A DNA stretch of 64,000 bases from an uncultured Marinicella sp. (GTDB lineage Bacteria; Pseudomonadota; Gammaproteobacteria; Xanthomonadales; Marinicellaceae): assembly GCA_947502925.1 (NCBI GenBank), contig CANNBS010000001.1, forward strand, positions 62,001 through 126,000, written 5' to 3'. The notes below the pieces were generated by a model. The model was given only the letters and a program-made list of their open reading frames with translations, had not been told where the DNA came from and did no database searches. Positions 9,105 to 19,961 of the stretch are shown here, piece after piece; positions within the stretch are counted from its first letter, which is position 1, and the number at the start of each line of letters is the position of its first letter. A program made the translations under genes and the position numbers.

Positions 9105-9360
9105 ACCTTCCCTTCCAGTTCAAAGATTTAAGAAATAAATGTGTGAAATATCAGCTCTTTCTTATTTGATGACTGCATTAACTGCCCCCGTCAAAAATCG
9201 ATTAAACTAATTCACACTCGACTTAGTGGTGACCAAGAATAACTTTCTTTTTTAAAAAATTAAAGAACTAATTAAATAATTTACAAAAAATTCACCTGTT
9301 TTTAATTTAAATTTTCTATAAAATCACAGCCTGTCCAATTAATCAATTACATGGTTTTTT
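9105..9360. other. Divergent AT-rich intergenic region between the TonB cluster and the RDD gene
   Basis: This 256-base gap must hold the promoter of the six-gene minus-strand TonB cluster and that of the plus-strand RDD gene. The right half is very AT-rich and contains TATAAA near 9319. I looked for a Fur-box-like GATAATGATAATC dyad and did not see one. Confidence 0.5.
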
Positions 9361-9777
9361 ATGCCCATTAGTACCCCATGGCGGCATGTTGCCGCATTTA
9401 TTTATGACCTGTTCCCCATTATCGGCTTATGGCTTATCACCTCAGTGGTGGTGGTTTTACTGCGTCGCGGCCATGAAGTACCCCCCGGCACTTTATGGTT
9501 TCAGCTGTTGCTCTTAGCCGAAGTGGTGTTTTATTTTGTTTTTTCCTGGAAAAAAGGCGGCCAGACTTTGGGTATGCGCGCCTGGAAAATCGGCATTGAA
9601 AGTTTTCAGGACATGTCCTGGTGGCAATCTGTGTCACGTTTTATCATTGGATTAGTATCTACTTTTTTATTGGGTGCCGGTTTGTGGTATAAAAAACTGA
9701 ATAAAAAACAGCTCAGTTGGATGGATATAATCAGCGGTCACCGCGCAGTTAATATTAGCAGCCCGATAAAGAAGTGA
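9361..9777 (+). CDS. RDD family membrane protein
   Basis: A 138-residue protein with three hydrophobic segments (about 9-30, 45-60 and 95-112) and the family features: WRHVAAFIYDLFPI with the key Arg and Asp in helix 1, GQTLGMRAWKIGIE in the middle and the KKQLSWMDIISGHRAV tail. RDD proteins are small membrane proteins of poorly defined, possibly ion-exchange, function. It converges on lptG, a neighbourhood also seen in other gammaproteobacteria. No good ribosome-binding site precedes the ATG. Confidence 0.85.
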   Translation: MPISTPWRHVAAFIYDLFPIIGLWLITSVVVVLLRRGHEVPPGTLWFQLLLLAEVVFYFVFSWKKGGQTLGMRAWKIGIESFQDMSWWQSVSRFIIGLVSTFLLGAGLWYKKLNKKQLSWMDIISGHRAVNISSPIKK

Positions 9778-9815
9778 CGCAAACTGTCTGTTTATACATG
9801 CGTTTTCATAACTGA

Positions 9816-10898
9816 TTAAAACCGTTTTATACCGCCACGTAAAATCAGCAACACCACAGTTGAAATAATGGCCGGCGGTACCAGCGTCATCAGTGGGGGT
9901 GACAGGTGATAGACTTCACCGACATTCAGCAAAGTTTTATTCATTAAATAAATGACAATGCCGATAACCAGGCCGATGACCAGGCGCTGAGAAAATCCTG
10001 CATTCCTGACATGGCCGAACAACACCAACATACCGCATAATGCCGTGGTTATAACCAGCAAGGGAAAAGCCAGTTTTGACCACCAGGCCATTTGATAAGC
10101 ACTTTGCAGTCCACCGGACCGGGTGTTGAATTGCTGAATTTGTTTTAAATCCCGCAGGCTTAAATATTTAGCCCGGGTGGTGGATAAGTTTAAAATTCTT
10201 GGTTCTATGCGCGACTGCCACTGTTGTGATTTGACATGCTCAACATGCACACCTTGTTCACTGAACACCGAAATTTTCAGGTTCTCTAAAGTCCACTGTT
10301 TATCGGCGTACAAGGCTTTTTCAGCTTCTGAGACACGCACTAACTGCTGATTATCCAGCTCAAAAACCGTCACACCGGACAATAAATAATGACCCGATTG
10401 TGATTGTTTGGTCATTTGATTACTGCGAAAAACCACATCTCCGTCTTTAATCCACACCGCATGCGTCACCGAAGTGGCCTGACCTGCAGAGATTTTTTCG
10501 TTGCGAAACTGTTGTGCCATTTGTTCAGCTTTGGGCGACACATACTCACCCATTAACGTCACCGGCACCAACCAGACCATTAAAGCCAACAGCATCATAC
10601 CGGCGATTCTTAACTGACCCAAACCCACAGAACGCATCACCACCAATTCTGAACCAGCCGCCAAAGCACCAAGGGATACCACCACTGCCATCACGGCACT
10701 GACCGGAAACAGCTCGTAGATTTTACTGGGTATGGTTAACATCACAAAAAAGAACACATCACTTAAACTGTAATAATTGGATATGTCATTCAATTCTTTA
10801 ATCAAGCCAAACAACACATCAATGGCCAGCAGTAAAGCCACAGCCATCACCAAACCAAAGCTCATGGTTTTAAAAATATATCGGGTCAATATGCTCAT
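9816..10898 (-). CDS. lptG: LPS export ABC transporter permease LptG
   Basis: Inner-membrane subunit of the LptB2FG complex that extracts lipopolysaccharide and pushes it onto LptC. It has three N-terminal membrane helices (residues about 10-125), a periplasmic beta-jellyroll region and three C-terminal helices (270-355), giving the YjgQ/YjgP fold at the usual 360 residues. N-terminal ILTRYIFKTMSFG is typical of LptG. The start codon overlaps the lptF stop by 4 bases (ATGA), so translation is coupled. Confidence 0.93.
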   Translation of the reverse strand: MSILTRYIFKTMSFGLVMAVALLLAIDVLFGLIKELNDISNYYSLSDVFFFVMLTIPSKIYELFPVSAVMAVVVSLGALAAGSELVVMRSVGLGQLRIAGMMLLALMVWLVPVTLMGEYVSPKAEQMAQQFRNEKISAGQATSVTHAVWIKDGDVVFRSNQMTKQSQSGHYLLSGVTVFELDNQQLVRVSEAEKALYADKQWTLENLKISVFSEQGVHVEHVKSQQWQSRIEPRILNLSTTRAKYLSLRDLKQIQQFNTRSGGLQSAYQMAWWSKLAFPLLVITTALCGMLVLFGHVRNAGFSQRLVIGLVIGIVIYLMNKTLLNVGEVYHLSPPLMTLVPPAIISTVVLLILRGGIKRF

Positions 10899-11992
10899 GA
10901 TGTGCCTTCGCTGTTAGCCAACAGGGCATGTCGCCGCATCACCCGACCGTCCAGTCGTCGCAAGCGCCACCAACCATAACCAATAAAAATCACATAGACC
11001 CACCATAATCCCATCATCATCGGCAGTGTGCCCTGCGCCAACAATGACTGACCGATGGTAAGCAAGTTAATCAGCAACACATAGGCAGCCAAACCGGTGA
11101 CCAAATTAATGTACTTGGCTTCTCGGTGAGAAGTTTTACTTAAAGAAACGGCCAGCAAAAACAAAATCCAGACTGAAATCGGCGGCACCAGTCGATAATG
11201 CAATTGTGCCTGGTCGCTGAGATTTTCACTGCGCCACAACGCCAAGGTTGATTTAGACTGCTCATCCAAAGCCGCAATTTCATGCTTTAAATCCGGTAAT
11301 TTAATGTCATTGCGCTTAAACTGCATCATTTGATAGCGGTTACTGCCCGGCACCCCTTCGTTACGATAACCATCGAATAAAGCCACATACTTATGACCAT
11401 TTTCTTCAAACTCATAGCCATACGCCGCAGTAATGGTGTCGATGCGATCTGGGTGATGGATATTGGCAAAAATATTCTCCACTCGCTTGGTTTCAGGATC
11501 AATCCTTTCCACGTAAATAACACCATCATCCGAAAAAAAATTCTGAAATTTACCTTCTGACAAACCCATCAGCGAAATTTCCTCACTGGCACGCGAAGTC
11601 AGCTCCTTGGATAATTGAGCCGCCATAGGTGCCACCCATATGGCCAATAATGTGGTGATGATGAAAACCACAGTGGCCAATGGCGTTAAAGATTTCAATA
11701 TATCTCGCAACGATAAACCAAAGGCATGCATCATCACCGCTTCCTGGTTTCGGTATAAACCACTGAGTGCAGTCAGAACGCCGAGGAAAAAAGACAAAGG
11801 TATTAAGATGTTAAGCACATCCACGGAACGCAAACTTAATTCAATGAACAATAAATCCGGTGCCAGCACACCACGCGCGATGGCCCGCAATGTCGAAGTG
11901 AATAGCGTACCCACCATCAGCAAAAACAACAGCATTAATACCACCAAGGTGGTTTGAGCACATTGTTTACGCAAGTATCGCGTTAGAATCAT
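10895..11992 (-). CDS. lptF: LPS export ABC transporter permease LptF
   Basis: Partner of LptG in lipopolysaccharide export. The 365-residue protein shows the same 3+3 membrane-helix plan with a periplasmic jellyroll, and starts ILTRYLRKQCAQTT, typical of LptF. It is divergent from pepA with about 140 bases between, the same arrangement as E. coli lptF-lptG / pepA. An extended -10 element lies 26 bases upstream. Confidence 0.93.
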   Translation of the reverse strand: MILTRYLRKQCAQTTLVVLMLLFLLMVGTLFTSTLRAIARGVLAPDLLFIELSLRSVDVLNILIPLSFFLGVLTALSGLYRNQEAVMMHAFGLSLRDILKSLTPLATVVFIITTLLAIWVAPMAAQLSKELTSRASEEISLMGLSEGKFQNFFSDDGVIYVERIDPETKRVENIFANIHHPDRIDTITAAYGYEFEENGHKYVALFDGYRNEGVPGSNRYQMMQFKRNDIKLPDLKHEIAALDEQSKSTLALWRSENLSDQAQLHYRLVPPISVWILFLLAVSLSKTSHREAKYINLVTGLAAYVLLINLLTIGQSLLAQGTLPMMMGLWWVYVIFIGYGWWRLRRLDGRVMRRHALLANSEGTS

Positions 11993-12017
11993 GGTCGGAT
12001 GCGGGTGAAAAGTCGGT

Positions 12018-12026
12018 ATTTTAACA
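12018..12026 (-). promoter_or_regulatory. Extended -10 promoter element of lptFG
   Basis: On the minus strand TGTTAAAAT (TG-n-TAAAAT) ends 26 bases upstream of the lptF ATG. The same nine bases form the argS -10 region, which supports it being real. I see no good -35 box. Confidence 0.5.
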
Positions 12027-12075
12027 GTTAAAAGGCATCTGTGTTTATTCCATCACTTGATTTACAGTTTTTCAC

Positions 12076-12104
12076 TGGTGAAAGCTTGAGATGTTGATTA
12101 AAAT
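12076..12104 (+). promoter_or_regulatory. Promoter of pepA-valS
   Basis: TGGTGA at 12076-12081 and TAAAAT at 12099-12104 are separated by exactly 17 bases, and the pepA ATG follows 30 bases later. The argS promoter has the identical hexamers and spacing, so the two support each other. Confidence 0.55.
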
Positions 12105-12134
12105 CCCCAGTTCGTTCGTTTTAGGAGAAAATTG

Positions 12135-13604
12135 ATGTCATTACACGCAACAGAGCACCCCGCACACCAAAACCAAGCTGATCAGGTGGTTATCGGCTTG
12201 TTTAAAGATCAAAAGACCAATCAACACACCGAATCATTCAGCGACGAACTGAAAAAACAAATCGCCGATCGTTTTAATAACAAAGATTTCACCGGCCGTT
12301 CCGGTCAACAAGTGACCTTATACAATCAAAATGGCCAACAGGTGGTTTTGATCGGTTTAGGTGACAATGACGATTGTTCAGCCACAGCGCTTTACGACAC
12401 CACCCATAAAGTGGTCTCAGCCGCCGCTGGCTCTCGCTGTCAATCCGTGGCCTTGTACCTCAATGACAATGATTTTAACAACATCGATACTGAACAAGCC
12501 ACGAAGTTGGTCACCTTGGCCGCCTCTCACGCTGCTTATCGCTACGAAGACACCAAATCATTTAAAGATGACAACAAGCATACTTTAGATCGCATCGAAG
12601 TGGCCACCAACGAAAATAACAGCGAAGCTTTCAGACTGGCAGCCGGTATGGCTAAAGGCATTAATGCCACCCGTCATTTGGGTAACTATCCGCCTAACTT
12701 ATGTACCCCTAAATACATGGCCAAATTTGCCACTGACATCGCCCATAACGATGACAACTGTGACATTGATATTTTAGATAAAAAACAAATGAAAAAAATG
12801 GGCATGGGCGCCTTATTGGCCGTTGCTCAGGGCAGTCACAATAAACCTCGACTCATTGTCTTATCCTATAACGGCGCGGATAAAGATGACGACCCCATTG
12901 CGCTGGTCGGAAAAGGCATCACGTTTGACACCGGCGGTATTTCCTTAAAACCCGGTGCCAATATGGACGAAATGAAATATGACATGTGTGGAGCAGCCAG
13001 TGTTATTGGTGCCTTCGTCGCTGCCGTAGAATTAAAATTACCGATTAACTTAAAAGTCTTTGTACCGGCGGTCGAAAACATGCCCGATGGTAAAGCCTAT
13101 CGCCCCGGTGATGTCATTACTTCTTATTCCGGTCAAACCATCGAAGTATTAAACACCGATGCTGAAGGTCGCATGATTCTTTGTGACACCCTGACCTACG
13201 CCCAGGAATTTAATCCTGAAGTGGTTGTTGATATGGCCACCTTAACCGGCGCCTGTGTGGTGGCACTGGGACATAATGCCGCTGCCGTGATGACCAAAAC
13301 AGACGGCTTGTATGAAGAATTTAAAACCGCAGGCGAACAAACCCATGACCGCGTCTGGGAACTGCCCTTATGGGATGAATACCAGAAGCAACTGGATACC
13401 AGCTTTGCCGATATGAAAAACATCGGTGGCGCACCCGCCGGCACCATCACCGCCGGTTGTTTCTTATCGCGCTTCACCAAAGGTCAAAAATGGGCCCATA
13501 TTGACATCGCCGGCGTTGCCTGGAAAGATAAAAAAGAAGGTGCCACCGGTCGTCCCGTGGCCATGTTAACCCAATACCTTATTAATAAAGGCATCGCTAA
13601 ATAA
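12135..13604 (+). CDS. pepA: Leucyl aminopeptidase PepA (M17)
   Basis: Cytoplasmic hexameric metalloaminopeptidase; in E. coli PepA is also a DNA-binding co-factor of XerCD recombination. The N-terminal macro-like domain covers residues 1-150. The catalytic M17 domain shows [15 protein letters not shown] (metal-binding Lys and Asp) and the signature [10 protein letters not shown] near residues 340-350. I start at the ATG at 12135 because AGGAG sits 7 bases upstream; a TTG one codon earlier is possible. The protein is 489 aa, near the usual 500. The valS start follows 2 bases after the stop, with no holC between, unlike E. coli. Confidence 0.95.
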   Translation: MSLHATEHPAHQNQADQVVIGLFKDQKTNQHTESFSDELKKQIADRFNNKDFTGRSGQQVTLYNQNGQQVVLIGLGDNDDCSATALYDTTHKVVSAAAGSRCQSVALYLNDNDFNNIDTEQATKLVTLAASHAAYRYEDTKSFKDDNKHTLDRIEVATNENNSEAFRLAAGMAKGINATRHLGNYPPNLCTPKYMAKFATDIAHNDDNCDIDILDKKQMKKMGMGALLAVAQGSHNKPRLIVLSYNGADKDDDPIALVGKGITFDTGGISLKPGANMDEMKYDMCGAASVIGAFVAAVELKLPINLKVFVPAVENMPDGKAYRPGDVITSYSGQTIEVLNTDAEGRMILCDTLTYAQEFNPEVVVDMATLTGACVVALGHNAAAVMTKTDGLYEEFKTAGEQTHDRVWELPLWDEYQKQLDTSFADMKNIGGAPAGTITAGCFLSRFTKGQKWAHIDIAGVAWKDKKEGATGRPVAMLTQYLINKGIAK

Positions 13605-13606
13605 AG

Positions 13607-16378
13607 ATGATTGAGCAATACGACCCAACCGCCATCGAAACTAAATGGTACGAAACCTGGGAACAAAAAGGTTATTTTAAACCCAACGGTGAAAGCAAAG
13701 AATCTTATTGTATTATGATTCCGCCGCCGAATGTCACCGGCACCTTACACATGGGGCATGCTTTCCAGGACACCATTATGGACACCTTAATTCGCTATCA
13801 GCGAATGCAAGGCAAAAACACCCTGTGGCAGCCCGGCACCGATCATGCCGGCATCGCCACACAAATGGTGGTGGAGCGGCAACTCAATGCCCAGGGCACA
13901 TCCAGAGCTGAATTGGGTCGTGAAGCTTTTGTCAATAAAGTGTGGGAATGGAAACAACAATCCGGTGACACCATCACCAATCAATTGCGGCGCCTGGGCG
14001 CGTCACCGGACTGGTCGCGCGAACGCTTCACCATGGACAAAGGTTTATCCAATGCCGTGCTCAAAGTGTTTGTTGATTTATACAACGAGGGTTTGATTTA
14101 TCGGGGACAACGTCTGGTCAACTGGGATCCAACCCTGAACACAGCTTTGAGTGATTTAGAGGTTGAGTCACAGGAAGAACAAGGCCATATGTGGCACTTT
14201 TCTTATCCGGTTGCTGATAAAGACGGTAACGCCACTCAACAAACACTCACCATTGCCACCACCCGCCCGGAAACTTTACTCGGTGATACTGCGGTGGCGG
14301 TCAACCCCGCTGATGAGCGTTTTGCCCATTTAATCGGCGGGCAGGTTTTATTACCGATATGCAATCGTTTAATCCCGATTGTCGGCGATGACCATGCCGA
14401 CCCGGAAAAAGGTACCGGCTGCGTTAAAATCACACCAGCCCATGACTTTAACGATTATGAAGTTGGTCAGCGACATCAGCTGCCGATGCTTAACATCCTT
14501 AATAAAGACGGCACCTTAAATAATCAGGTACCCACTGAATTTCGCGGCATGACTCGTCCACAAGCGCGTCAGGCTGTGGTTGATAAAATGCGCGAACTGG
14601 GTTTACTGGTGGACATTAAAGACCATGTTCTGATGGTACCGCGCGGTGATCGATCCGGTGATGTCATTGAACCCTTACTGACTGACCAGTGGTATGTGGA
14701 CGCCAAAACGCTGGCTAAACCGGCGATTAAAGCGGTTGAAAACGGGGACATTAAATTTGTCCCTGATAACTGGAAAAACACCTACTATGCCTGGATGCGA
14801 GACATTCAGGACTGGTGTATTTCCCGCCAACTCTGGTGGGGTCATCGCATTCCGGCCTGGTACGATGAAGACGATAATATTTATGTCGGCTTGTCAGAAG
14901 CTGAAGTCAGAGAACAACATGACTTAAGCGATGATCTTAAATTACGCCAGGAATCCGATGTTTTAGATACCTGGTTTTCATCCGCCTTATGGCCTTTTGC
15001 CACCCTGGACTGGCCTGAAAACAGTGATGAACTGAAAAACTTTTATCCGGGCAATGTGCTGGTCACCGGCTTTGACATTATTTTCTTCTGGGTGGCACGG
15101 ATGATTATGATGGGCATTAAATTTATGGATCAGGTACCCTTCAAAGAGGTCTATATCCATGGCCTGGTGCGTGACTCCCATGGCCAGAAAATGTCTAAAT
15201 CCAAGGGCAATGTGCTCGATCCGCTGGATGTTATTAACGGCATCGAACTTGATCAGCTCATGGCCAAACGCACCCAAGGGTTAATGCAAAACCAACCGGA
15301 GAAGGTCGATGCCATTAAACAGCAAACGGCAGAAGATTTCCCCGAGGGCATAAAAGCCTATGGATGTGATGCTTTACGTTTTACCTTTGCCTCTCTGGCA
15401 AGTACCGGCCGTGACATTAATTTTGATATGGGTCGGGTCGAAGGTTACCGAAACTTTTGTAATAAGATATTTAATGCCGCGCGATTTGTGCTGATGAATT
15501 GTGAAGATTTTGATATCGCCATTAAAAAATCCTACAAACCCAGCACCGCCGAGCGTTGGATCACATCCAGGTTACAACATTGTATCGCGGATTATCGCAA
15601 ACACTTAGACAGCTATCGTCTGGATTTGGCCAGTCAGGTTATTTATGACTTTTTCTGGAACGAATACTGCGACTGGTTTTTGGAAATGGCTAAACCCTTA
15701 TTAAAAACCGAACAAAAACCCCACGTTCAATACACGCTGTTAACTGTGCTGGATCAGGCACTGCGCTTATTGCACCCCATCATGCCCTTTTTAACCGAAG
15801 AAATCTGGCAGGCTGTGGCGGACAAACTCACCTTAGGCAGCCAGTCGATTATGATTTCAGCCTTCCCGGTCTCAAACCAACAATTAATCGACAAACAAGC
15901 CGATGCTGACATTCAATGGCTCAAACAACTGACATTGAGCGTGCGTCAAATTCGTGCTGAAATGAACATCTCGCCGGGTAAACCCTTAACGGTACTACTC
16001 AGCGACTATTCTCAAAAAGACGCTGACAAAGTGGCTAACCACCAAACTTTGATTAACACCCTGGCGCGATTGGAGTCTATTGAATTATTGGCGCCAGGCG
16101 ACCAAGAACCGCCTGCTGCCACAGGTCTGCTCGGTACCACCAAAGTATTGATTCCACTTGAGGGTTTGATTGATAAAACCGAAGAAATACAACGCATCGA
16201 CAAAAACATCAACAAAACCGAACAGGAAATTAAACGCTGTGAGGGCAAGCTCAATAATGAGAAATTCACCGCCAACGCCCCCGATCAGGTGGTGGCGGCA
16301 GAACGTGAAAAACTAAGCGGCTACCAGGCTGCCTTAAAAGAACTGAACGAACAGCGTGCAAAACTGGAACAACTCTGA
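13607..16378 (+). CDS. valS: Valyl-tRNA synthetase
   Basis: Class Ia synthetase that charges tRNA-Val. HIGH-type motif HMGH in [13 protein letters not shown] (near residue 46), the editing domain with [29 protein letters not shown] (near 525), an anticodon-binding domain and the C-terminal coiled-coil arm ([20 protein letters not shown] onward) are all in order. At 923 aa it is slightly shorter than E. coli's 951. It forms an operon with pepA and is followed by a strong terminator. Confidence 0.97.
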   Translation: MIEQYDPTAIETKWYETWEQKGYFKPNGESKESYCIMIPPPNVTGTLHMGHAFQDTIMDTLIRYQRMQGKNTLWQPGTDHAGIATQMVVERQLNAQGTSRAELGREAFVNKVWEWKQQSGDTITNQLRRLGASPDWSRERFTMDKGLSNAVLKVFVDLYNEGLIYRGQRLVNWDPTLNTALSDLEVESQEEQGHMWHFSYPVADKDGNATQQTLTIATTRPETLLGDTAVAVNPADERFAHLIGGQVLLPICNRLIPIVGDDHADPEKGTGCVKITPAHDFNDYEVGQRHQLPMLNILNKDGTLNNQVPTEFRGMTRPQARQAVVDKMRELGLLVDIKDHVLMVPRGDRSGDVIEPLLTDQWYVDAKTLAKPAIKAVENGDIKFVPDNWKNTYYAWMRDIQDWCISRQLWWGHRIPAWYDEDDNIYVGLSEAEVREQHDLSDDLKLRQESDVLDTWFSSALWPFATLDWPENSDELKNFYPGNVLVTGFDIIFFWVARMIMMGIKFMDQVPFKEVYIHGLVRDSHGQKMSKSKGNVLDPLDVINGIELDQLMAKRTQGLMQNQPEKVDAIKQQTAEDFPEGIKAYGCDALRFTFASLASTGRDINFDMGRVEGYRNFCNKIFNAARFVLMNCEDFDIAIKKSYKPSTAERWITSRLQHCIADYRKHLDSYRLDLASQVIYDFFWNEYCDWFLEMAKPLLKTEQKPHVQYTLLTVLDQALRLLHPIMPFLTEEIWQAVADKLTLGSQSIMISAFPVSNQQLIDKQADADIQWLKQLTLSVRQIRAEMNISPGKPLTVLLSDYSQKDADKVANHQTLINTLARLESIELLAPGDQEPPAATGLLGTTKVLIPLEGLIDKTEEIQRIDKNINKTEQEIKRCEGKLNNEKFTANAPDQVVAAEREKLSGYQAALKELNEQRAKLEQL

Positions 16379-16384
16379 CTGAAG

Positions 16385-16420
16385 AAACGGCCACACATAT
16401 TTAATGTGGCCGTTTTTTTT
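16385..16420 (+). terminator. Rho-independent terminator of pepA-valS
   Basis: An 11-bp perfect stem AAACGGCCACA/TGTGGCCGTTT with a 9-base loop runs into a tract of eight or more T, 6 bases after the valS stop. Confidence 0.92.
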
Positions 16421-16516
16421 GAAAAACGATGCACCGGGCAAGCGATTTTTCTGTGACGCTACCAAATCGCCGATTCCTTAGGTAAAATGATTGGTTTATT
16501 GAATCGATCGATTGTC

Positions 16517-17101
16517 ATGCCAAAAATTGTTACCTGTCTTTTACTGCTTCTTTCAAACCTGGTAATCGCTGACTGTCCCACCGAAAAAGCTTTCCCGAAC
16601 AATATGTTCCCGGAACTGGCCATTGAAACAAGCCTGGGCTCGATCACGGTGGAACTTGACCGGCTGAAAGCGCCGTTAACGGTCAACCATATTTTACATT
16701 TAGTCAAAAATAAGCGTTATGACGACAGCCTGATTCATCGTGTGGTACCCGGCTTTGTGATTCAAAGCGGTGCCTTCCGGGCCGACTTATCTGAGGTCAA
16801 GACTTGTGGCACAGTGGTCAATGAATCCGGTAACGGTTTAAAAAACACCCGCGGCAGTCTATCCATGGCCCGTTATAACGATCCGCACTCGGCATCCGCC
16901 AGTTTCTTTATTAACCTCGGTGACAATGATAATCTGGATCCAAGTTCAGACGGCTGGGGCTATGCGGTGTTTGGTTTTGTCACCGCTGGGATGGATGTGG
17001 TGGATAAAATCGCTGCCGTTAAAACGCATTACGACGCCGAACTCGATGCCAAAGATGCGCCTGTTGAGGCCCTTAAAATCATTTCAATTAAGGTGAAATA
17101 A
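16517..17101 (+). CDS. Exported cyclophilin-type peptidyl-prolyl isomerase
   Basis: Prolyl cis-trans isomerase of the cyclophilin family. Visible motifs are LDRLKAPLTVNHILHLV, DDSLIHRVVPGFVIQSG (the active-site arginine) and ASASFFINLGDNDNLD. A signal peptide (MPKIVTCLLLLLSNLVIA) places it in the periplasm, like PpiA. I use the ATG at 16517, which gives a canonical signal sequence; an in-frame ATG at 16487 would add ten residues but lies inside a TAAAAT -10-like box (16483-16488). The stop overlaps the next ATG by one base (TAATG), so it leads into the MCE operon. Confidence 0.88.
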   Translation: MPKIVTCLLLLLSNLVIADCPTEKAFPNNMFPELAIETSLGSITVELDRLKAPLTVNHILHLVKNKRYDDSLIHRVVPGFVIQSGAFRADLSEVKTCGTVVNESGNGLKNTRGSLSMARYNDPHSASASFFINLGDNDNLDPSSDGWGYAVFGFVTAGMDVVDKIAAVKTHYDAELDAKDAPVEALKIISIKVK

Positions 17102-17412
17102 TGGAATCAAAGTTAATTAATTATGAAAAAGATGACAGCCACTGCACCTTGTTTGTACAAGGCGATGTGGATTTATCAAATTCCTCACAATTACGTAAAA
17201 CCATTCTCAGCGCCCTTAAAACGTCCCCCCTGGTTGAAGTTGATTTAAACAATGTAACTTACATCGACTCATCAGGCATTGCGGCACTGGTTGAAGGTTT
17301 ACAGTATGCCAACAGCCACAATAAACGCTTTGTACTAAAACAGCTCAGCAACCCGGTCAAATCCATCATTGAACTGGCGCGGCTGGATCAGGTATTTACC
17401 ATTGAAGATTAA
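17101..17412 (+). CDS. mlaB: STAS-domain protein, MlaB-like
   Basis: A 103-residue STAS domain. It shows the beta-strand/turn VQGDVDLSNSSQL and the central DLNNVTYIDSSGIAALVEGL, where the serine pair corresponds to the usual STAS phosphorylation or contact site. In Mla-type MCE transporters MlaB binds the ATPase MlaF and is needed for complex activity. It precedes the permease gene and overlaps it by 11 bases. Confidence 0.88.
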   Translation: MESKLINYEKDDSHCTLFVQGDVDLSNSSQLRKTILSALKTSPLVEVDLNNVTYIDSSGIAALVEGLQYANSHNKRFVLKQLSNPVKSIIELARLDQVFTIED

Positions 17413-18202
17413 CCTCACCGACAAAATTGAATCCCTGGGTCAGACCGTTGTTCAATACCTGGAACGACTTGGTTTTGCCATGCGCCTGTTTTGGGACAGT
17501 TTTTATTGGTTGATTGTGGGCCGAAAATACAAACAACGCTTACGTTTTGCACAAGTGGTCAAACACATTAAATCAGATGGCGTGGATGCCTTACCCATTG
17601 TGTTGGCCCTGGCTTTGGTGGTTGGTATGATGCTGGCCATACAATTAATTTATGCACTACAAGCTTTTGGCGCGCAATCGCAGGTACTATTGGCCATTGC
17701 CAAATCCGTTACCCGTGAATTTTCACCCCTGATTACCGGTATTATCGTCGCCGGTCGCTCCGGTGCCGCCATCGCTGCGCGCATTGGTTCTCAGGTCGTC
17801 TCGCAAGAAATCGATGCCTTAAAAGTCATTGGCGTGGTGCCGGTGCGGTATTTGGTGTTGCCACCTTTACTGGCACTGATTATTTCCATGCCGATGCTGA
17901 TTATTGGTGCCGATATAGTCGCCATATTTGGTGGCGCACTGTTTAGTGTCGGTAAACTGGACATGAGCATCACCGCTTATATGGTGGAATCCTTTGAAGT
18001 CCTGGTGGTGGGCGATATTTTACAAGGTCTGATTAAAAGTGTGGTGTTTGGTGTTATTATCGTCCTGGTGGGCGCCACCACCGGTTTTTATGTGACGGGT
18101 GGTGCTGAAGGTGTCGGTAAAGCAACCACCACAGCCGTGGTGGTTTCGATTTCATTTATCGTGTTGGCAGACATGATTGCCAGTTACTTTTTAACCCAAT
18201 GA
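17402..18202 (+). CDS. mlaE: MCE lipid-transport permease, MlaE-like
   Basis: Integral inner-membrane permease (Pfam MlaE) of an MCE-type phospholipid transporter. It has a long amphipathic N-terminus, hydrophobic segments at about residues 55-80, 95-115, 145-170, 190-215 and 235-260, and the conserved REFSPLITGIIVAGRSGAAIAARIGS stretch given here in part as SPLITGIIVAGRSG. The start is uncertain because no ATG exists; TTG at 17402 gives KINLTDKIESLGQ, which aligns with the usual MlaE N-terminus, while TTG at 17369 would add 11 residues. The stop overlaps the mlaF ATG (ATGA). Confidence 0.9.
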   Translation: MKINLTDKIESLGQTVVQYLERLGFAMRLFWDSFYWLIVGRKYKQRLRFAQVVKHIKSDGVDALPIVLALALVVGMMLAIQLIYALQAFGAQSQVLLAIAKSVTREFSPLITGIIVAGRSGAAIAARIGSQVVSQEIDALKVIGVVPVRYLVLPPLLALIISMPMLIIGADIVAIFGGALFSVGKLDMSITAYMVESFEVLVVGDILQGLIKSVVFGVIIVLVGATTGFYVTGGAEGVGKATTTAVVVSISFIVLADMIASYFLTQ

Positions 18203-19020
18203 ATGATCACAAAAACAACAAAGAACCCATTATTGAGGTCACCGACCTGGAAACCTACTATGGCCAACGAAAAATTCTCGATGGCATGAATTTTAGTGTG
18301 AATCGCGGTGAAATTCGGGTTGTTATGGGTGGCAGTGGTTCAGGCAAATCGACCTTATTATGGTATATCTTAGGTCTTTATGAACCCGATGGTGGTCAAA
18401 TCAAGGTCCTGGGTCAGGATATCAATAAAATTGACTTTAATGACCATTTAAAATTAAAACAAAACATCGGCGTGGCTTTTCAGAGTGGCGCCCTGTTTTC
18501 ATCTATGACGGTGGGTGATAATGTCGCCTTTCCCTTGCGTGAATTTACGGATTTAGATGAAAACACCATCCGCATCATCACCCGCATGAAACTTGAGGTA
18601 GTTAACTTAGGTGGTTTTCATAAACTCATGCCCTCCCAATTATCCGGCGGTATGATTAAACGGGCCGCTTTGGCACGGGCCATTGTCATGGATCCTAAAT
18701 TACTGATTTTCGATGAACCTTCTGCCGGATTGGACCCGGTGGTGGCTTCAGAAATTGATGATTTAATTCTGTCCTTGCGTGAAACCACCGGTGTGTCTGT
18801 GGTGGTGGTGACCCATGAACTGGAAAGCGCTTTTAAAATCGCAGACCGCATAACCGTTTTAGATAAAGGTAAAAATTTACTCACGGCTTCTGTGGAAGAG
18901 GTGAAACAATCCAAAAACAAACGCATCATGGATTTATTACAGCGTCGCTCACGCCATGATAAACTAGACCCTGAGGACTATTTGCGACGACTCACACAGG
19001 AAAACTACACACTATCATGA
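18199..19020 (+). CDS. mlaF: MCE transporter ATP-binding protein, MlaF-like
   Basis: ABC ATPase powering the MCE transporter. Walker A GGSGSGKST (near residue 48), signature LSGGMIKRAALARAI, and Walker B LLIFDEPSAGLDP are intact, followed by the switch histidine (VVVVTHE). The SGGM signature variant is typical of MlaF. The gene overlaps the permease and the MCE gene by four bases at each end, showing tight translational coupling. Confidence 0.93.
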   Translation: MNDHKNNKEPIIEVTDLETYYGQRKILDGMNFSVNRGEIRVVMGGSGSGKSTLLWYILGLYEPDGGQIKVLGQDINKIDFNDHLKLKQNIGVAFQSGALFSSMTVGDNVAFPLREFTDLDENTIRIITRMKLEVVNLGGFHKLMPSQLSGGMIKRAALARAIVMDPKLLIFDEPSAGLDPVVASEIDDLILSLRETTGVSVVVVTHELESAFKIADRITVLDKGKNLLTASVEEVKQSKNKRIMDLLQRRSRHDKLDPEDYLRRLTQENYTLS

Positions 19021-19961
19021 AACAGAAAGTCAGTCATTATTTTTGGGTCGGGTTATTTACCTTAGGCATCGGCAGCTTGGCGCTGATATTAATGGTCATC
19101 ATGGCCGGTAAACAAGCCGACCATGTCAGCTACAACAGTTATTACCAGAATGTCACTGGCATTAGTTTTGGCACACCTGTTTATTATGAAGGTTATCGTG
19201 TCGGTCAGGTCGAATCCATTAACCCCGAATTTAATGGCCAGCAAGTCAGTTTCAAAGTCAGTTACAGCGTTGTCAAAGGCTGGCAAATACCCAAAGATTC
19301 AAACGCCCAAATTCATGCCGCCGGACTGTTATCTGATATGTCGATAAATATAAACGGCGGCGAAACCAAAGAGTACTTTAAACCCGGCGACACCATTCCG
19401 GGTAAACCACCGGCTGATTTATTCTCACAACTGGGCGAAACCTCTGATAAAGTCAGCGATCTGGCCGATGAAAAAATTACACCGATGCTGGATATGTTAC
19501 ATGAGCGTATTGACAGCATCACACAAAAAGTCGATACAGCTCTACCGGATATTTTAGATAATGTCACCACCGCGAGTCAGGATTTATCCCTGATTCTTAA
19601 GGATACCCAAAAAATTGTTGGCACACAGAACCGCGAACGGATTGACAATACACTGAGCAACCTTGAACAAATCACAACCCAGGTCCAGCAGTCTGTTAAA
19701 ACCCTGGAAAAGGGACTGGATAATATCAACGGACTGGTCACAGACGCCAGAGGCTTACTGACCGGCGAAGATTCAGATATGGCCGAGATTCTTAAAACCG
19801 CCAATTTCGTTATGCATCATTTCTCAGGCCGTTTTACCACCCTGATGAACGACATCGAATCCGCCGGCCGTAACCTGAACGAAGCCACCAACGAAATCCG
19901 CAAAGACCCATCGAAATTAATTTTTTCAGGCAAATCAGAAATACAGGATGATGAATTATGA
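19017..19961 (+). CDS. mlaD: MCE-domain substrate-binding protein, long MlaD-like
   Basis: A single membrane segment (residues about 10-31) anchors a periplasmic MCE domain (about 38-120: GISFGTPVYYEGYRVGQVESI, AAGLLSDMSININGG). A long predicted helical region follows (130-260, e.g. DNTLSNLEQITTQVQQSVKTLEKGLDNIN). At 314 aa it is much longer than E. coli MlaD (183 aa) and resembles MCE proteins that form an extended needle or helical barrel. It probably hands lipids toward the lipoprotein encoded next. Confidence 0.88.
   Translation: MKQKVSHYFWVGLFTLGIGSLALILMVIMAGKQADHVSYNSYYQNVTGISFGTPVYYEGYRVGQVESINPEFNGQQVSFKVSYSVVKGWQIPKDSNAQIHAAGLLSDMSININGGETKEYFKPGDTIPGKPPADLFSQLGETSDKVSDLADEKITPMLDMLHERIDSITQKVDTALPDILDNVTTASQDLSLILKDTQKIVGTQNRERIDNTLSNLEQITTQVQQSVKTLEKGLDNINGLVTDARGLLTGEDSDMAEILKTANFVMHHFSGRFTTLMNDIESAGRNLNEATNEIRKDPSKLIFSGKSEIQDDEL

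Noticed and set aside
9105..9360. Possible Fur box before the TonB cluster
   Set aside because: No sequence close to the GATAATGATAATCATTATC-type dyad could be found in the gap.
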